This document shows, piece after piece, positions 9,093-19,531 of a stretch of 64,000 nt of DNA (its first letter is position 1; each line of letters starts with the position of its first letter). Source of the stretch: Aquamicrobium sp. (GTDB taxonomy: Bacteria; Pseudomonadota; Alphaproteobacteria; Rhizobiales; Rhizobiaceae); the NCBI GenBank assembly GCA_019739225.1, contig JAHHDT010000004.1, forward strand, positions 62,001 through 126,000, written 5' to 3'. A model generated the notes under the pieces. That model worked only from the letters and a program-made list of their open reading frames with translations. It ran no database searches and was not told the DNA's origin. A program made the translations under genes and the position numbers.

Positions 9093-10343
9093 ATGAAGAC
9101 ATCTCGCCGTATCTTCCTTGCCGGTGCGGGTGCAACCGCTGCCAGCGCATTGTCGGGTAGCGCGTTCGCGCAGAACGCCATCGAGGATATTCTTTCCTCC
9201 AACCAGCGGGGCAACTGGGACGACCAGTTCGACGCGCGCGCAACGGAGCAAGCGGGCACGGTGGTTTCGACCACGCCGGTGTTCAGCCCCTTCACCGTTG
9301 CCTATATCGAGCAGACGCTGGGCCAGTATCGCGACATCGTCTCGCGCGGTGGCTGGCCGATGGTGCCGGACACCAAGGCTCTCAAGGTCGGCGTCGTCGA
9401 CCCAGATGTTCAGGTGCTGCGCCGCCGCCTGATGATATCGGGCGACCTTTCCGAGCAGGCGGGTATCTCGTCGTCCTTCGACACCTACGTCGACGCCGCG
9501 CTCAAGCGATTCCAGATACGCCACGGCATACCAGCCGACGGCGCCACCGGCCGCTTCACCTATGGCGCGATGAACGTTTCCGCGCAGGTTCGCCTTGGCC
9601 AACTCGAGACCAACCTCGTGCGCCTGCGCTCGATGTCCGGTTTCCTCGGCGATCGTTACGTGATGGTGAACATTCCCGCCATCCAGATCGAGGCCGTGGA
9701 GGGCGACCGGGTGGTTTCTCGCCATGCTGCGGTCGTCGGCAAGATCGACCGGCAGACGCCGATCCTCAATTCCAAGATCCACGAGATCATCATCAATCCC
9801 TATTGGAATGCGCCCGAATCGATCGTGCGCCGCGACATTATCCCGCTGATGCGGAAGGATCCGAACTACCTAGCGGAAAACAACATCCGCATTCTCGGTC
9901 CCAATGGCGAGGTCGATCCGATGACCATCGACTGGTCGACGGAGGAGGCGGCGAAGCTCCGCTTCCGCCAGGATCCGGGCAAGATCAACGCCATGGCGTC
10001 GGTGAAGATCAACTTCCCCAACCCGCATGCCGTCTACATGCATGACACGCCGCAGCAGAGCCTGTTCAACCAGCTCGAACGCTTCCACTCGTCGGGCTGC
10101 GTGCGCGTCCAGAATGTGCGCGATCTCGTCACGTGGCTGCTGCGCGACACGGCGGGGTGGGACAGGCGTCATATCGAACAGACGATCCAGAACGATTCGG
10201 ATGTACCGGTTGCGCTCACGAATCCGGTGCCGGTGTACTTCACCTACATTTCGGCGTGGGCAAGCGACGGCGGCGTCGCGCATTTCCGCGACGACATATA
10301 TGGCCGCGACGGGGTGGAGGAGCTTCAGCTCTCCACGCTCTGA
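9093..10343 (+). CDS. L,D-transpeptidase (YkuD family), LdtP type
   Basis: A 416-residue secreted enzyme that forms 3-3 peptidoglycan crosslinks or anchors envelope proteins. The start at 9093 gives an N-terminus with a twin-arginine-like signal (KTSRRIFLAGAG) and a cleavage site near AFAQN at residue 27. A peptidoglycan-binding helical domain follows (FDTYVDAALKRFQIRHGIP, residues about 129-147), then the YkuD catalytic domain with the active-site motif FHSSGCVRVQN (Cys near residue 337). Earlier in-frame ATGs at 9036 and 9054 would add a leader without signal character. The size and position after ldtR match the LdtR-regulated ldtP of Rhizobiales. Confidence 0.9.
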   Translation: MKTSRRIFLAGAGATAASALSGSAFAQNAIEDILSSNQRGNWDDQFDARATEQAGTVVSTTPVFSPFTVAYIEQTLGQYRDIVSRGGWPMVPDTKALKVGVVDPDVQVLRRRLMISGDLSEQAGISSSFDTYVDAALKRFQIRHGIPADGATGRFTYGAMNVSAQVRLGQLETNLVRLRSMSGFLGDRYVMVNIPAIQIEAVEGDRVVSRHAAVVGKIDRQTPILNSKIHEIIINPYWNAPESIVRRDIIPLMRKDPNYLAENNIRILGPNGEVDPMTIDWSTEEAAKLRFRQDPGKINAMASVKINFPNPHAVYMHDTPQQSLFNQLERFHSSGCVRVQNVRDLVTWLLRDTAGWDRRHIEQTIQNDSDVPVALTNPVPVYFTYISAWASDGGVAHFRDDIYGRDGVEELQLSTL

Positions 10344-10366
10344 TTGCCGCAACTTCCGCAATGTCG

Positions 10367-10396
10367 AAGGCCGCCTCCAGGGCGGCCTTTGTCTTT
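10367..10396 (+). terminator. intrinsic terminator after the L,D-transpeptidase gene
   Basis: AAGGCCGCC at 10367-10375 pairs with GGCGGCCTT at 10381-10389 over a five-base loop, followed by TGTCTTTT. It sits 23 bp after the stop codon. Confidence 0.8.
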
Positions 10397-10502
10397 TGCG
10401 GGACGGCGCAAAGCGACGATCAAAATTCGCGCGCCGAACATGGAAGGCCTGCGGGAAGTGTGTTAATGCGCCGCCATCTCCCGACGAGCAAAGGACTGAG
10501 CC

Positions 10503-11816
10503 ATGGCCCTTGACCCCGCAGCAGCGACCGATGCGTCCGCATTCTTCACCGAGACGCTCGAATCCCGCGACCCGGAAATCTTTGGCGCCATCCGCAAGGA
10601 ACTTGGTCGCCAGCGTGACGAGATCGAGCTGATCGCCTCGGAGAACATCGTCTCCCGTGCCGTGCTCGAGGCGCAGGGCTCGATCATGACCAACAAATAT
10701 GCGGAAGGGTATCCGGGCAAGCGCTACTATGGTGGCTGCCAGTTCGTGGACATTGCCGAAGAATTGGCGATCGAACGGGCCAAGAAGCTGTTTTCCTGCA
10801 ACTTCGCCAATGTGCAGCCGAATTCGGGCTCGCAGATGAATCAGGCGGTGTTCCTGGCGCTGCTGCAGCCGGGCGACACCTTCATGGGGCTCGACCTCAA
10901 CTCGGGCGGCCACCTGACGCACGGCTCGCCGGTCAACATGTCCGGCAAATGGTTCAACGTAGTCTCCTACGGCGTGCGCGAGGACGATCATCTGCTCGAT
11001 ATGGACGCCATCGAGAAGCAGGCACACGAGACGAAGCCGAAGCTTATCCTCGCCGGCGGCACCGCCTATTCGCGCATCTGGGACTGGAAGCGCTTCCGCG
11101 AGATCGCAGACAGCGTCGGCGCTTGGCTGATGGTCGACATGGCCCACATCGCGGGCCTGGTTGCCGGCGGCGTGCACCCGTCGCCGATCCCGCACGCCCA
11201 CGTCGTCACCACCACGACCCACAAGTCGCTGCGCGGCCCGCGCGGCGGCATGATCCTCACCAATGACGAGGATATCGCCAAGAAGATCAACTCCGCCGTC
11301 TTCCCCGGCCTCCAGGGCGGACCGCTGATGCATGTCATCGCCGCGAAGGCGGTCGCCTTCCGCGAGGCGCTGCAGCCGGAATTCCGTGCCTATGCGCAGA
11401 ACGTCGTCACCAACGCCAAGGCGCTTGCCGCAAGCCTGCAGGAGACCGGGCTCGAAATCGTTTCGGGCGGCACCGACAACCATTTGATGCTGGTCGACCT
11501 GCGGCCGAAGAACGCTACCGGCAAGCGCGCGGAGGCAGCGCTGGGCCGCGCCCATGTCACCTGCAACAAGAACGGCATTCCGTTCGATCCCGAAAAGCCG
11601 TTCGTGACCTCGGGCGTGCGCCTCGGCACGCCGGCCGGCACCACGCGCGGTTTCGGCGCGGCCGAGTTCCGCGAGATCGGCAAGCTGATCGCCGAGGTGC
11701 TGGACGGGCTGAAGGTCGCGAATTCGGACGAAGGCAACGCTTCGGTCGAGGCCGCGGTGCGCAAGAAGGTGGAGGCGCTGTGCGAACGCTTCCCGCTCTA
11801 CCCGTATCTGGGGTAA
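10503..11816 (+). CDS. glyA: serine hydroxymethyltransferase
   Basis: A 437-residue PLP enzyme that interconverts serine and glycine while loading tetrahydrofolate with a C1 unit. The PLP lysine lies in [14 protein letters not shown] near residue 241; other signatures are [15 protein letters not shown] near 45 and [15 protein letters not shown] near 63. The length is usual for bacterial GlyA. It heads a same-strand run of nrdR, ribD, ribE, ribH and nusB, an order conserved in many alphaproteobacteria that links C1, nucleotide and flavin metabolism. Confidence 0.97.
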   Translation: MALDPAAATDASAFFTETLESRDPEIFGAIRKELGRQRDEIELIASENIVSRAVLEAQGSIMTNKYAEGYPGKRYYGGCQFVDIAEELAIERAKKLFSCNFANVQPNSGSQMNQAVFLALLQPGDTFMGLDLNSGGHLTHGSPVNMSGKWFNVVSYGVREDDHLLDMDAIEKQAHETKPKLILAGGTAYSRIWDWKRFREIADSVGAWLMVDMAHIAGLVAGGVHPSPIPHAHVVTTTTHKSLRGPRGGMILTNDEDIAKKINSAVFPGLQGGPLMHVIAAKAVAFREALQPEFRAYAQNVVTNAKALAASLQETGLEIVSGGTDNHLMLVDLRPKNATGKRAEAALGRAHVTCNKNGIPFDPEKPFVTSGVRLGTPAGTTRGFGAAEFREIGKLIAEVLDGLKVANSDEGNASVEAAVRKKVEALCERFPLYPYLG

Positions 11817-11853
11817 GCAGTCCGGCGAGATAGATTCGCGGGATCGATAAGCT

Positions 11854-12318
11854 ATGCGCTGCCCCTACTGCCAGTCCGAAGATACGCAGGTGAAGGATTC
11901 CCGCCCCGCCGAAGACGGGGCGGCGATCCGCCGTCGCCGTGTGTGCCCCGATTGCGGCGGCCGCTTCACCACCTTCGAGCGCGTGCAGTTGCGCGACCTC
12001 GTGGTGTTGAAGAAATCGGGCCGCAAGGTTCCGTTCGACCGTGACAAGCTGCTGCGCTCCGTCGAAATCGCCGTGCGCAAGCGCAATGTCGACCCGGAGC
12101 GCATCGATCGGGCCGTCAGCGGCATCGTCCGCCAGCTCGAAAGTTCCGGTGAGAGCGAGATTGTGTCGGGCGAGATCGGCCGTCTCGTCATGGAGGCCTT
12201 GAAGTCGATAGACGACGTTGCCTATGTGCGCTTCGCATCGGTCTACCGCAATTTTCGCGAGGCCAAGGATTTCCACGACGTGCTCGGCGAGTTGCGGGGC
12301 GACGAAGACGAGGAGTAG
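11854..12318 (+). CDS. nrdR: transcriptional repressor NrdR
   Basis: A 154-residue regulator of ribonucleotide reductase genes. The N-terminal zinc ribbon has CPYC at residues 3-6 and CPDCGG at about 31-36. The following ATP-cone domain ([20 protein letters not shown] from residue 50) senses ATP/dATP. The C-terminus is acidic (RGDEDEE). It sits between glyA and ribD, six bases before the latter, so they share a transcript. Its targets should carry paired NrdR boxes; none is evident inside this window. Confidence 0.96.
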   Translation: MRCPYCQSEDTQVKDSRPAEDGAAIRRRRVCPDCGGRFTTFERVQLRDLVVLKKSGRKVPFDRDKLLRSVEIAVRKRNVDPERIDRAVSGIVRQLESSGESEIVSGEIGRLVMEALKSIDDVAYVRFASVYRNFREAKDFHDVLGELRGDEDEE

Positions 12319-12324
12319 GCGGCG

Positions 12325-13440
12325 ATGGCGGCACAGGACGCTGCCCGGCAGGCGGAGACCGACCGCCGCTTCATGGCCGCCGCCATCCGGCTTTCGCGCA
12401 GGCATCTTGGCCTGACGGCCACCAACCCCTCCGTGGCAACCCTCATCGTGCGCGACGGCGTGATCGTCGGGCGCGGTGTGACGGCCATCGGCGGCCGGCC
12501 GCATGCCGAGACGCAGGCGCTGGCCGAGGCCGGCGATAGCGCGCGGGGCGCCACCGCCTACGTCACCCTCGAACCCTGCGCCCATCATGGCCGCACGCCG
12601 CCTTGCGCCGACGCGCTCGTCACCGCCGGGGTGGCGCGGGTGGTGGGTGCGGCAAGCGATCCGGACGAACGCGTTTCGGGCAAGGGATATGCGATCCTGC
12701 GTGCCGGCGGCATCGAAGTGACGGAGGGCGTGCTTGCCGAAGCCGCCGCAGATATGCTGGCCGGCTACCTGAATCGGTCCCTGAAAAAACGGCCGGAAGT
12801 GATTCTCAAGCTTGCGGTTTCGGCCGACGGCATGATCGGCAGGCGCGGTGAAGGGCAGGTCGCGATCACCGGCGCGCAGGCACGGCGTCAGGTGCATGTG
12901 ACGCGCGCGGAATGCGACGCGATCCTGATCGGGGTCGGCACGGCCGTCGCCGACAACCCCGAACTGACATGTCGCTTGCCGGGGCTGGAAACACGCTCGC
13001 CGACGCGCATCGTGCTCGACCGGAGCCTGCGGCTGCCGCCTTCTTCAAAGCTTGCCCAAAGCGCACGCGACGTGCCGGTGCTGGTGGCCGCAGCCGGCGA
13101 CGCGGATCCGGGCCGACGCGCCAGGCTGGCAGCGCAGGGTGTCGGCTTCCTCGCAGTCGAGATCGACGAGACCGGACGGATCGCGCTGCCCGAACTGCTT
13201 GAAGACCTTGCCGCGCAGGGCACGATGACGGTGATGGTCGAAGGCGGCGCGGAAACGGCCGCTCATTTCCTCGACGAGGGTCTCGTCGACCGCATCGCGA
13301 TCTATGTCGGTCCGGAAGTGGTCGGCGAGGGCGGTATTGCCTCGCCGCTCGATCCGGCCGGACCGCGCGAAGGCTTCCGTCTCGTGCGAGAGGCCATGTT
13401 CGGCAACGACCTCTATCGCGAATATGTAAGGACACGCTGA
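12325..13440 (+). CDS. ribD: bifunctional pyrimidine deaminase/reductase RibD
   Basis: A 371-residue enzyme for the second and third steps of riboflavin synthesis. The N-terminal deaminase domain has the zinc motif HAETQAL near residue 57 with PCAHHGRTPPC near 81-91. The C-terminal reductase domain begins near residue 152 (PEVILKLAVSADGMIG) and ends with MVEGGAETAAHFL near 307. The stop codon overlaps the ribE start (TGATG at 13438), indicating coupling. Confidence 0.96.
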   Translation: MAAQDAARQAETDRRFMAAAIRLSRRHLGLTATNPSVATLIVRDGVIVGRGVTAIGGRPHAETQALAEAGDSARGATAYVTLEPCAHHGRTPPCADALVTAGVARVVGAASDPDERVSGKGYAILRAGGIEVTEGVLAEAAADMLAGYLNRSLKKRPEVILKLAVSADGMIGRRGEGQVAITGAQARRQVHVTRAECDAILIGVGTAVADNPELTCRLPGLETRSPTRIVLDRSLRLPPSSKLAQSARDVPVLVAAAGDADPGRRARLAAQGVGFLAVEIDETGRIALPELLEDLAAQGTMTVMVEGGAETAAHFLDEGLVDRIAIYVGPEVVGEGGIASPLDPAGPREGFRLVREAMFGNDLYREYVRTR

Positions 13441-14057
13441 TGTTTACCGGGATCGTCACCGATGTGGGTCGGGTCGCATCCGTCTCGCCGCTGCCGGAAG
13501 GCATACGGCTGCGGATCGAGACGGCCTATGATCCAGAGACGATCGCGATCGGGGCGTCGATCGCGTGTGCCGGCGTCTGCCTGACGGTCGTGGCGCTTCC
13601 CGAGCAGGGCTCGAACCAGCGCTGGTTCGAGGTCGAGGCCTGGGAGGAGGCGCTGCGCCTGACGACGGCGGCGAACTGGGGTGAGGGCACCGCGATCAAC
13701 CTCGAACGCGCGCTGAAGATCGGCGACGAGCTGGGCGGCCACATCGTTTCCGGCCATGTCGACGGCACGGCCGAAATCGTCGAGCGCAAGGAGGAGGGCG
13801 ACGCCGTACGCTTCACCATTGAGGCGCCGAAGGAACTGGCCCGCTTCATCGCCCCGAAAGGGTCGGTGGCGCTGGACGGCACGTCGCTGACCGTTAATCA
13901 CGTCGAAGGCAGGCGTTTCGACGTGCTTCTGATCCACCACTCGCTTTCTGTCACGACATGGGGCGACCGCCAGCCCGGTGACCGCGTAAACCTCGAAGTC
14001 GACACCATGGCCCGCTACGCTGCGCGACTGAGCGAGGCGGCCGCCGAGGGTTTGTAG
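13440..14057 (+). CDS. ribE: riboflavin synthase, alpha subunit
   Basis: A 205-residue enzyme that dismutates two 6,7-dimethyl-8-ribityllumazines to riboflavin. It starts with the family hallmark MFTGIVTDVG and has two lumazine-binding repeats (residues about 1-97 and 98-195), the second beginning near GGHIVSGHVDG. Length and both repeats are normal. Translation is coupled to ribD by a one-base overlap. A 105-bp spacer separates it from ribH; no FMN riboswitch fold was recognised there. Confidence 0.95.
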   Translation: MFTGIVTDVGRVASVSPLPEGIRLRIETAYDPETIAIGASIACAGVCLTVVALPEQGSNQRWFEVEAWEEALRLTTAANWGEGTAINLERALKIGDELGGHIVSGHVDGTAEIVERKEEGDAVRFTIEAPKELARFIAPKGSVALDGTSLTVNHVEGRRFDVLLIHHSLSVTTWGDRQPGDRVNLEVDTMARYAARLSEAAAEGL

Positions 14058-14162
14058 ACCCATTTCCAAAGCTTTGCGTTCCGCGCAGGGCCGCTACCCG
14101 CAACGAACCGCTTGCTAAGGTGTCTGCTTCGGCCTAAGTCACCGGCGACTTCGGAGACGACC

Positions 14163-14618
14163 ATGGCAAGCAAAAAACAACTCAAACTTCTCATCGTCGA
14201 GGCGCGTTTCTACGACGACCTTTCCGATGCGCTGCTTGCTGGCGCCAAGGCCGCGCTGGATGCCGCCGGGGCGCGCTACGACGTGGTGACCGTGCCTGGC
14301 GCGCTTGAAGTGCCGGCCGCGATCTCGTTTGCGCTCGACGGCGGCGAGGCCGACGGGACGGAGTATGACGGCTTCGTCGCGCTCGGCTGCGTGATCCGTG
14401 GCGAGACCTATCATTTCGACATCGTGGCCAACGAATCCTGCCGTGCGCTGATGGACCTCGCCGTCGATGAATCGGCTGCGATCGGCAACGGCATCCTGAC
14501 CGTGGAGAACGAGGCGCAGGCCTGGGCGCGCGCCAAGGTGGACGAGGGCGACAAGGGCGGTTTCGCCGCGCGCGCCGCGCTCACCATGATCGAACTGCGC
14601 GACCGTCTGGGAGCGTGA
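14163..14618 (+). CDS. ribH: 6,7-dimethyl-8-ribityllumazine synthase
   Basis: A 151-residue enzyme of the penultimate riboflavin step. Motifs are [13 protein letters not shown] near the N-terminus, [11 protein letters not shown] near residue 44 and [17 protein letters not shown] near 79-95, including the catalytic His. The start at 14163 was preferred because 17 extra codons in the longer frame have no counterpart in the family. The sequence is closer to the pentameric/icosahedral RibH1 type than to the decameric RibH2 found as a second copy in Brucella and Mesorhizobium; this is a judgement by eye. Confidence 0.94.
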   Translation: MASKKQLKLLIVEARFYDDLSDALLAGAKAALDAAGARYDVVTVPGALEVPAAISFALDGGEADGTEYDGFVALGCVIRGETYHFDIVANESCRALMDLAVDESAAIGNGILTVENEAQAWARAKVDEGDKGGFAARAALTMIELRDRLGA

Positions 14619-15124
14619 TCGTGTCGGAGAAATCCCCAGCGGGCAAAGCGGCAGGACCGCGCCAGGCCAACAAGCGTGGCGCTGCGCGCCTCGCCGCCGT
14701 GCAGGCACTCTACCAGATGGATGTCGCCGGCAGCGGCATTCTTGAGATCACCGCGGAATATGAGCAGTTCCGCCTCGGCAAGGAAGTCGATGGCGCGCAA
14801 TATCGCGAGGCCGACGCACAATGGTTCCGCGCGATCCTTTCGGGTGTGGTGGAGAACCAGAAGAACGTCGACCCAATCATTCGTCAGGCACTGACGGACG
14901 ACTGGCCTCTCTCCCGGCTCGATTCGACGCTGCGCGCGATCCTGCGCGCTGGCGTGTACGAGCTGATGCAGCGCAGCGACGTGCCTGTCGCCGTGATCGT
15001 TTCCGAATATGTCGACATCGCCAAGGCGTTCTACGAGGACGACGAGCCCAAGCTGGTGAACGCCGTGCTCGATCGCGTATCGCGGCGTGTGCGTGGCGAA
15101 GGCAAGGGCAGGGACCCCGCATGA
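14615..15124 (+). CDS. nusB: transcription antitermination factor NusB
   Basis: A 169-residue all-helical RNA-binding protein of rRNA antitermination complexes. Family features are RRNA-binding arginines in [17 protein letters not shown] near residue 20, and [21 protein letters not shown] near residues 92-112. It starts at a GTG (14615) overlapping the ribH stop; a second GTG at 14621 is equally possible. The stop overlaps the ATG of the following MFS gene by four bases. The thiL gene that follows nusB in E. coli is not here. Confidence 0.94.
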   Translation: MIVSEKSPAGKAAGPRQANKRGAARLAAVQALYQMDVAGSGILEITAEYEQFRLGKEVDGAQYREADAQWFRAILSGVVENQKNVDPIIRQALTDDWPLSRLDSTLRAILRAGVYELMQRSDVPVAVIVSEYVDIAKAFYEDDEPKLVNAVLDRVSRRVRGEGKGRDPA

Positions 15125-16335
15125 CCATGCCGGGCGAATCGCAGGCGAGGCGCACGGCGATAGTCCTCGCTGCCTCGCAGGCGATCGTCGGTTCGGCAGC
15201 GCCCATCTCCTTCTCCGTCGGCGGGCTCGCCGGCTACTATCTGCTCGACGCCGACAAGTCGCTAGCCACGATCCCGGTCACCGCTTTCACGGTGGGTGTG
15301 GCAGTGGGCGCCATTCCGGCCGCCGGCATCATAAAGCAGGTCGGCCAGCGCGCCGGCTTCATGACTGGAACCGGCATCACCGCCGTTGGCGGCGCTGTGG
15401 CGACATTCGGACTTTTCCAGGCGTCGTTCCTGCTGTTCAGCTTCGGATTGCTGGTGCTCGGCTTCGGCGGCGCCTTCGTGCAGCAGTTCCGCTTCGCCGC
15501 TGCCGACAACGCACCGCCGGCCTTCAAGGCGCGTGCGATCTCCTTCGTGCTGGCAGGCGGCATCATCACGGCCATACTGGGGCCGCAGGTGGTGATCTTC
15601 ACGCGCGAAATGCTCGCGCCGGTGATGTTTGCTGGCTCGTTTGCGGCCATCATCGGGCTCGCGGCCGTCGGCGCGATGATCCTCGCTTTCCTGCCCGCAC
15701 GTCAGGCCGCGTCGACGCATGCGTCGGGCGCCGAGGAGCCGGCCCGCCCGCTCGTCGAGATACTCCGCCAGCCGCTCTTTGCCATCGGCCTCCTGTGCGC
15801 CGTCGGCTCCTACGCGCTGATGAGCTTCGTGATGACCGGCGCGCCGCTGGCCATGGTCGGTTGCGGCTTCTCGCCGGACGAGGCGGCGCTCGGCATCTCG
15901 TGGCACGTCATGGCGATGTTCGGACCGAGCTTCATCACCGGCAGGCTGATATCCCGCTTCGGCCGCGAGACTATGGTGGGCGTCGGCCTTCTGCTTCTGG
16001 TGGGCTGCGCGCTGGTTGGACTCTCCGGGATCGATTTGTGGCAGTTCTGGACGGCGCTGATCCTGCTCGGCCTCGGCTGGAACTTCGCTTTCATCGGCGC
16101 GACTGCGATGGTGGCCGATGCCTATCGTCCCTCGGAGAAGGGCAAAGTTCAGGGCTTCCACGATTTCGTGCTCTTCGGCTCGGTCGCGCTCGCCTCGTTC
16201 CTGTCCGGCGTCGTCTACAACGAGTGGGGGTGGGACATGCTCAACTGGGTCATCTTCCCGGTCGTGGTACTGTGCCTGGCAGGGCTGGGCGCGCTGGTCG
16301 TTCTTCGCCGCAACGCTGCAGTCGCGTCGACCTGA
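15121..16335 (+). CDS. MFS transporter
   Basis: A 404-residue inner-membrane carrier with about twelve hydrophobic helices split by a hydrophilic loop near residues 195-213 ([14 protein letters not shown]). Its short loops and small N-terminus are typical of the major facilitator superfamily. The substrate is unknown, and no co-located pathway suggests one. Translation is coupled to nusB through the ATGA overlap at 15121, so it is the last gene of the glyA-nrdR-rib-nusB run. An alternative ATG two codons downstream exists. Confidence 0.88.
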   Translation: MTMPGESQARRTAIVLAASQAIVGSAAPISFSVGGLAGYYLLDADKSLATIPVTAFTVGVAVGAIPAAGIIKQVGQRAGFMTGTGITAVGGAVATFGLFQASFLLFSFGLLVLGFGGAFVQQFRFAAADNAPPAFKARAISFVLAGGIITAILGPQVVIFTREMLAPVMFAGSFAAIIGLAAVGAMILAFLPARQAASTHASGAEEPARPLVEILRQPLFAIGLLCAVGSYALMSFVMTGAPLAMVGCGFSPDEAALGISWHVMAMFGPSFITGRLISRFGRETMVGVGLLLLVGCALVGLSGIDLWQFWTALILLGLGWNFAFIGATAMVADAYRPSEKGKVQGFHDFVLFGSVALASFLSGVVYNEWGWDMLNWVIFPVVVLCLAGLGALVVLRRNAAVAST

Positions 16336-16341
16336 CGATAC

Positions 16342-16650
16342 TCATCTGCGCCCGAAGGCCGGATGGTCGACCGTAAGTTCGAGCTGCAGCGCCCCGCCAT
16401 CGAAGATCCAGCGGCGCTGCGCTACCGCAAAGTCGTGCACCATACAGTCGACCATCAACGACAAGATGTCGCCCACCGCTGCCAACGGTCCCGGATTGGC
16501 CTCTTCCAGCACCGCCACCAGCCCATGGTGCCTGGCATAACGTTCAGCCGACGCTGTCAACCGGATACCCACATGCATGTCGCCGCCCGCAATACCGCGC
16601 GACGGATTTGTGGGATTATGATTCTGGGAATCAGATGGAGGTTTCGTCAT
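16342..16650 (-). CDS. small hypothetical protein
   Basis: Up to 102 residues when started at 16650, or 78 when started at 16578 (MHVGIRL). The latter half reads as an ordinary soluble alpha/beta protein (GLVAVLEEANPGPLAAVGDILSLMVDCMV near residues 43-71) rather than noise, and its stop falls six bases after the MFS stop in a convergent layout. No family is recognised. If the longer start is used, its ATG overlaps the opposite-strand ATG of the DUF2165 gene at a CATG. The shorter start leaves a normal 70-bp promoter gap and may be the true one. Without this gene the stretch 16336-16648 would be empty. Confidence 0.5.
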   Translation of the reverse strand: MTKPPSDSQNHNPTNPSRGIAGGDMHVGIRLTASAERYARHHGLVAVLEEANPGPLAAVGDILSLMVDCMVHDFAVAQRRWIFDGGALQLELTVDHPAFGRR

Positions 16651-17143
16651 GACCATGCGCCTTTCCAAGATCGTCATGTGCCTTTGCCTGGCGGCGTTCT
16701 GCTTTCTCGTCGCTTTCGGCAACATAACCGACTACGGATCGAACTACGCTTTCGTACAACACGTATTGAGCATGGACACGACCTTTCCAGGCAATGCGCT
16801 GATGTATCGGGCGATCACCAGCCCCGCACTCTGGACGGCTGGCTACTGGCTGATCATCCTCGGCGAGGCCATTACCTGCATCTTGTTCCTGGTGGCCGCG
16901 TGGCGTCTGTGGAGCGCGCGCAACGGCAACGCAGCGCAGTTCAACGGCGCCAAGGGAGGCGTGGCCCTGGCCGCCACGATGGGCTTCCTGGTCTGGTTCC
17001 TGGGTTTCATGGTCATCGGCGGCGAATGGTTCGCCATGTGGCAGTCGGATACATGGAACGGGCAGGACGCGGCCTTCAAGTTCTACATCACCATTCTCGC
17101 CGTGCTGATCTACGTCAATCAGCCCGACGGCGAGCTGGCGTAG
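16649..17143 (+). CDS. DUF2165 family membrane protein
   Basis: A 164-residue protein with four predicted membrane helices (about residues 7-26, 66-88, 109-128 and 138-156). The pattern of a first helix, a short periplasmic part with [15 protein letters not shown], then three helices and a [11 protein letters not shown] stretch matches DUF2165, a predicted small integral membrane family without known function. A second ATG two codons downstream is possible. It lies between the nusB run and hppA, with about 170 bp before the latter. Confidence 0.82.
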   Translation: MTMRLSKIVMCLCLAAFCFLVAFGNITDYGSNYAFVQHVLSMDTTFPGNALMYRAITSPALWTAGYWLIILGEAITCILFLVAAWRLWSARNGNAAQFNGAKGGVALAATMGFLVWFLGFMVIGGEWFAMWQSDTWNGQDAAFKFYITILAVLIYVNQPDGELA

Positions 17144-17315
17144 GCGGCAACAGCCCGAGCCCCCGAAAGGCGGGACAAAACATCAACTGAACCTTGACGT
17201 TCGCCGGACCGTTTCGCAAGCTGCGGTGGAAGGGTGGAGGCCGCTCGGCTTCCACCCTGTTTCTAACTGGTCCGGGGAGGGGTCTTTCGGGCCGCCAATC
17301 GAGGAAATCCGTGAA

Positions 17316-19451
17316 ATGACCATTTATGTCGTCATTCTCTGCGGCGTCCTGTCTGTCGTCTACGCGTTTTGGGCGACACAGTCGGTCCTTGCGGCCGACC
17401 AGGGCAACGCACGCATGCAGGAAATTGCCGGCGCGATCCGGGAGGGAGCGCAGGCCTATCTGAACCGCCAATACACAACCATCGCCATTGTCGGCATCGT
17501 TGTCTTCGTGCTCGCATGGCTTCTGCTTTCGGGCGCGGCAGCCATCGGCTTCCTTATCGGCGCCGTGCTCTCGGGCGCAGCCGGCTATATCGGCATGCAC
17601 GTGTCCGTGCGCGCCAATGTGCGCACCGCACAGGCCGCGTCGAACAGCCTCGCTGCCGGCCTCGACGTCGCCTTCAAGGCGGGCGCCATCACCGGTATGC
17701 TGGTCGCCGGCCTCGCGCTGCTGGGCGTGGCCGTCTACTACTGGGTCCTGATCGGTCCCATGGGCTATTCGCCCGCAGACCGCGCCGTGATCGATGCGCT
17801 GGTCGCGCTCGGCTTCGGTGCGTCGCTGATCTCGATCTTCGCGCGTCTCGGCGGCGGCATCTTCACCAAGGGTGCTGATGTCGGCGGCGATCTCGTCGGC
17901 AAGGTGGAGGCAGGCATTCCCGAGGATGACCCGCGCAACCCGGCGACGATCGCCGACAACGTGGGCGACAATGTCGGCGACTGCGCCGGCATGGCGGCCG
18001 ACCTGTTCGAGACCTATGCGGTGACCGTCGTCGCCACGATGGTGCTCGGTGCGATCTTCTTTGCCGGCACCGACGTGCTCGGCTCGGTGATGGTCTACCC
18101 GCTCGCCATCTGTGCGGCCTGCATCATCACGTCGATCATCGGCACGTTCTTCGTCAAGCTCGGCGCCAACGGCTCGATCATGGGCGCGCTTTACAAGGGC
18201 CTGATCGTCACCGGCCTGCTGACCATCGTGGGTGTGGGCGCAGCGACCTCGCTGACCATCGGCTGGGGCTCGATCGGCACGGTTGCCGGAATGGACATCA
18301 CCGGTTCGGCACTGTTCGCCTGCGGCGTGATCGGCCTGGTGGTCACCGGCCTGATCGTCGTGATCACTGAATACTACACCGGCACAGACAAGCGTCCGGT
18401 CAATTCGATCGCGCAGGCATCGGTGACCGGTCACGGCACCAACGTGATCCAGGGCCTTGCCGTTTCGCTCGAATCGACGGCGCTGCCGGCGATCGTCATC
18501 GTCGGTGGCATTCTCGCGACTTTCCAGCTCGCCGGCCTGTTCGGCACGGCGATCGCCGTGACCACCATGCTCGGCCTCGCCGGTATGATCGTGGCGCTGG
18601 ACGCATTCGGCCCGGTCACCGACAACGCCGGTGGCATCGCCGAGATGTCGGGCCTGCCGCCGGAAGTGCGCCAATCCACAGACGCGCTCGACGCCGTCGG
18701 CAACACCACCAAGGCGGTGACCAAGGGCTACGCGATCGGTTCGGCCGGTCTCGGCGCGCTGGTGCTGTTTGCGGCCTATTCCTACGACCTGGAGTTCTTT
18801 ATCGCCAACAGCGAGACATATCCCTACTTCCAGGGCATGGAGAACGTCTCGTTCTCGCTCTCCAACCCCTACGTTGTGGCGGGCCTGATCTTCGGCGGCC
18901 TCATTCCCTACCTGTTCGGCGGCATCGCCATGACGGCGGTGGGCCGCGCGGCCGGCTCGATCGTCGAGGAGGTGCGCCGGCAGTTCCGCGAGGACCCCGG
19001 CATCATGGCCGGCACATCCAAGCCGAACTACGCCCGTGCGGTCGACCTGCTGACGCGGGCGGCGATCAAGGAGATGATCCTGCCCTCGCTGCTGCCGGTT
19101 CTGGCGCCGCTCGTCGTCTATTTCGGCGTGCTGCTCATCTCGGGCTCGAAGGCGTCCGCTTTCGCGGCGCTCGGCGCGATGCTGCTCGGCGTGATCGTCA
19201 ACGGTCTGTTCGTCGCCATCTCGATGACTTCGGGCGGCGGCGCATGGGACAACGCCAAGAAGTCGTTCGAGGACGGCTTCACCGACAAGGACGGCGTCAA
19301 GCACATGAAGGGTTCCGAAGCGCACAAGGCCTCGGTGACCGGTGACACGGTCGGCGATCCTTACAAGGATACGGCCGGCCCGGCGGTGAACCCCGCCATC
19401 AAGATCACCAACATCATGGCGCTGCTGCTGCTTGCCGTTCTGGCGCACTGA
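17316..19451 (+). CDS. hppA: K+-independent H+-translocating pyrophosphatase
   Basis: A 711-residue polytopic membrane pump that couples PPi hydrolysis to proton transport. The catalytic acidic cluster begins [20 protein letters not shown] near residue 188 and is followed by [18 protein letters not shown]. The motif [10 protein letters not shown] near residue 463 has Lys where K+-dependent enzymes have Ala, which by family knowledge marks the K+-independent proton-pumping class. The start at 17316 follows GAGGAAAT at good spacing; a frame from 17226 adds 30 residues of no family character. A strong terminator follows. Confidence 0.96.
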   Translation: MTIYVVILCGVLSVVYAFWATQSVLAADQGNARMQEIAGAIREGAQAYLNRQYTTIAIVGIVVFVLAWLLLSGAAAIGFLIGAVLSGAAGYIGMHVSVRANVRTAQAASNSLAAGLDVAFKAGAITGMLVAGLALLGVAVYYWVLIGPMGYSPADRAVIDALVALGFGASLISIFARLGGGIFTKGADVGGDLVGKVEAGIPEDDPRNPATIADNVGDNVGDCAGMAADLFETYAVTVVATMVLGAIFFAGTDVLGSVMVYPLAICAACIITSIIGTFFVKLGANGSIMGALYKGLIVTGLLTIVGVGAATSLTIGWGSIGTVAGMDITGSALFACGVIGLVVTGLIVVITEYYTGTDKRPVNSIAQASVTGHGTNVIQGLAVSLESTALPAIVIVGGILATFQLAGLFGTAIAVTTMLGLAGMIVALDAFGPVTDNAGGIAEMSGLPPEVRQSTDALDAVGNTTKAVTKGYAIGSAGLGALVLFAAYSYDLEFFIANSETYPYFQGMENVSFSLSNPYVVAGLIFGGLIPYLFGGIAMTAVGRAAGSIVEEVRRQFREDPGIMAGTSKPNYARAVDLLTRAAIKEMILPSLLPVLAPLVVYFGVLLISGSKASAFAALGAMLLGVIVNGLFVAISMTSGGGAWDNAKKSFEDGFTDKDGVKHMKGSEAHKASVTGDTVGDPYKDTAGPAVNPAIKITNIMALLLLAVLAH

Positions 19452-19472
19452 CGCGTTAGTCAGGCACCAAAA

Positions 19473-19506
19473 AAGAAGGCCGCGGGAGCGATCCCGCGGC
19501 CTTCTT
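19473..19506. terminator. bidirectional intrinsic terminator between hppA and bamE
   Basis: A 15-bp perfect stem (19473-19487 with 19492-19506, loop GCGA) is flanked by A-rich sequence on the left and TTCTTCGTTT on the right. It therefore serves both hppA on the plus strand and the convergent bamE gene on the minus strand. Confidence 0.88.
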
Positions 19507-19531
19507 CGTTTCCGGAATTCGAAGGCGACGA

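Noticed and set aside
9870-11555. A 561-codon open frame antisense to the L,D-transpeptidase end and glyA
   Set aside because: No motif or start signal; it covers two well-supported genes on the plus strand.
14058-14162. FMN riboswitch before ribH
   Set aside because: None of the RFN-element conserved stems (AGGATAT..., CCGAC...) was found in the 105-bp spacer.
17115-19448. A 777-codon open frame antisense to hppA
   Set aside because: It is rich in His, Arg and Asp with no domain, and mirrors hppA codon bias in high-GC DNA. The hppA frame has all family motifs.
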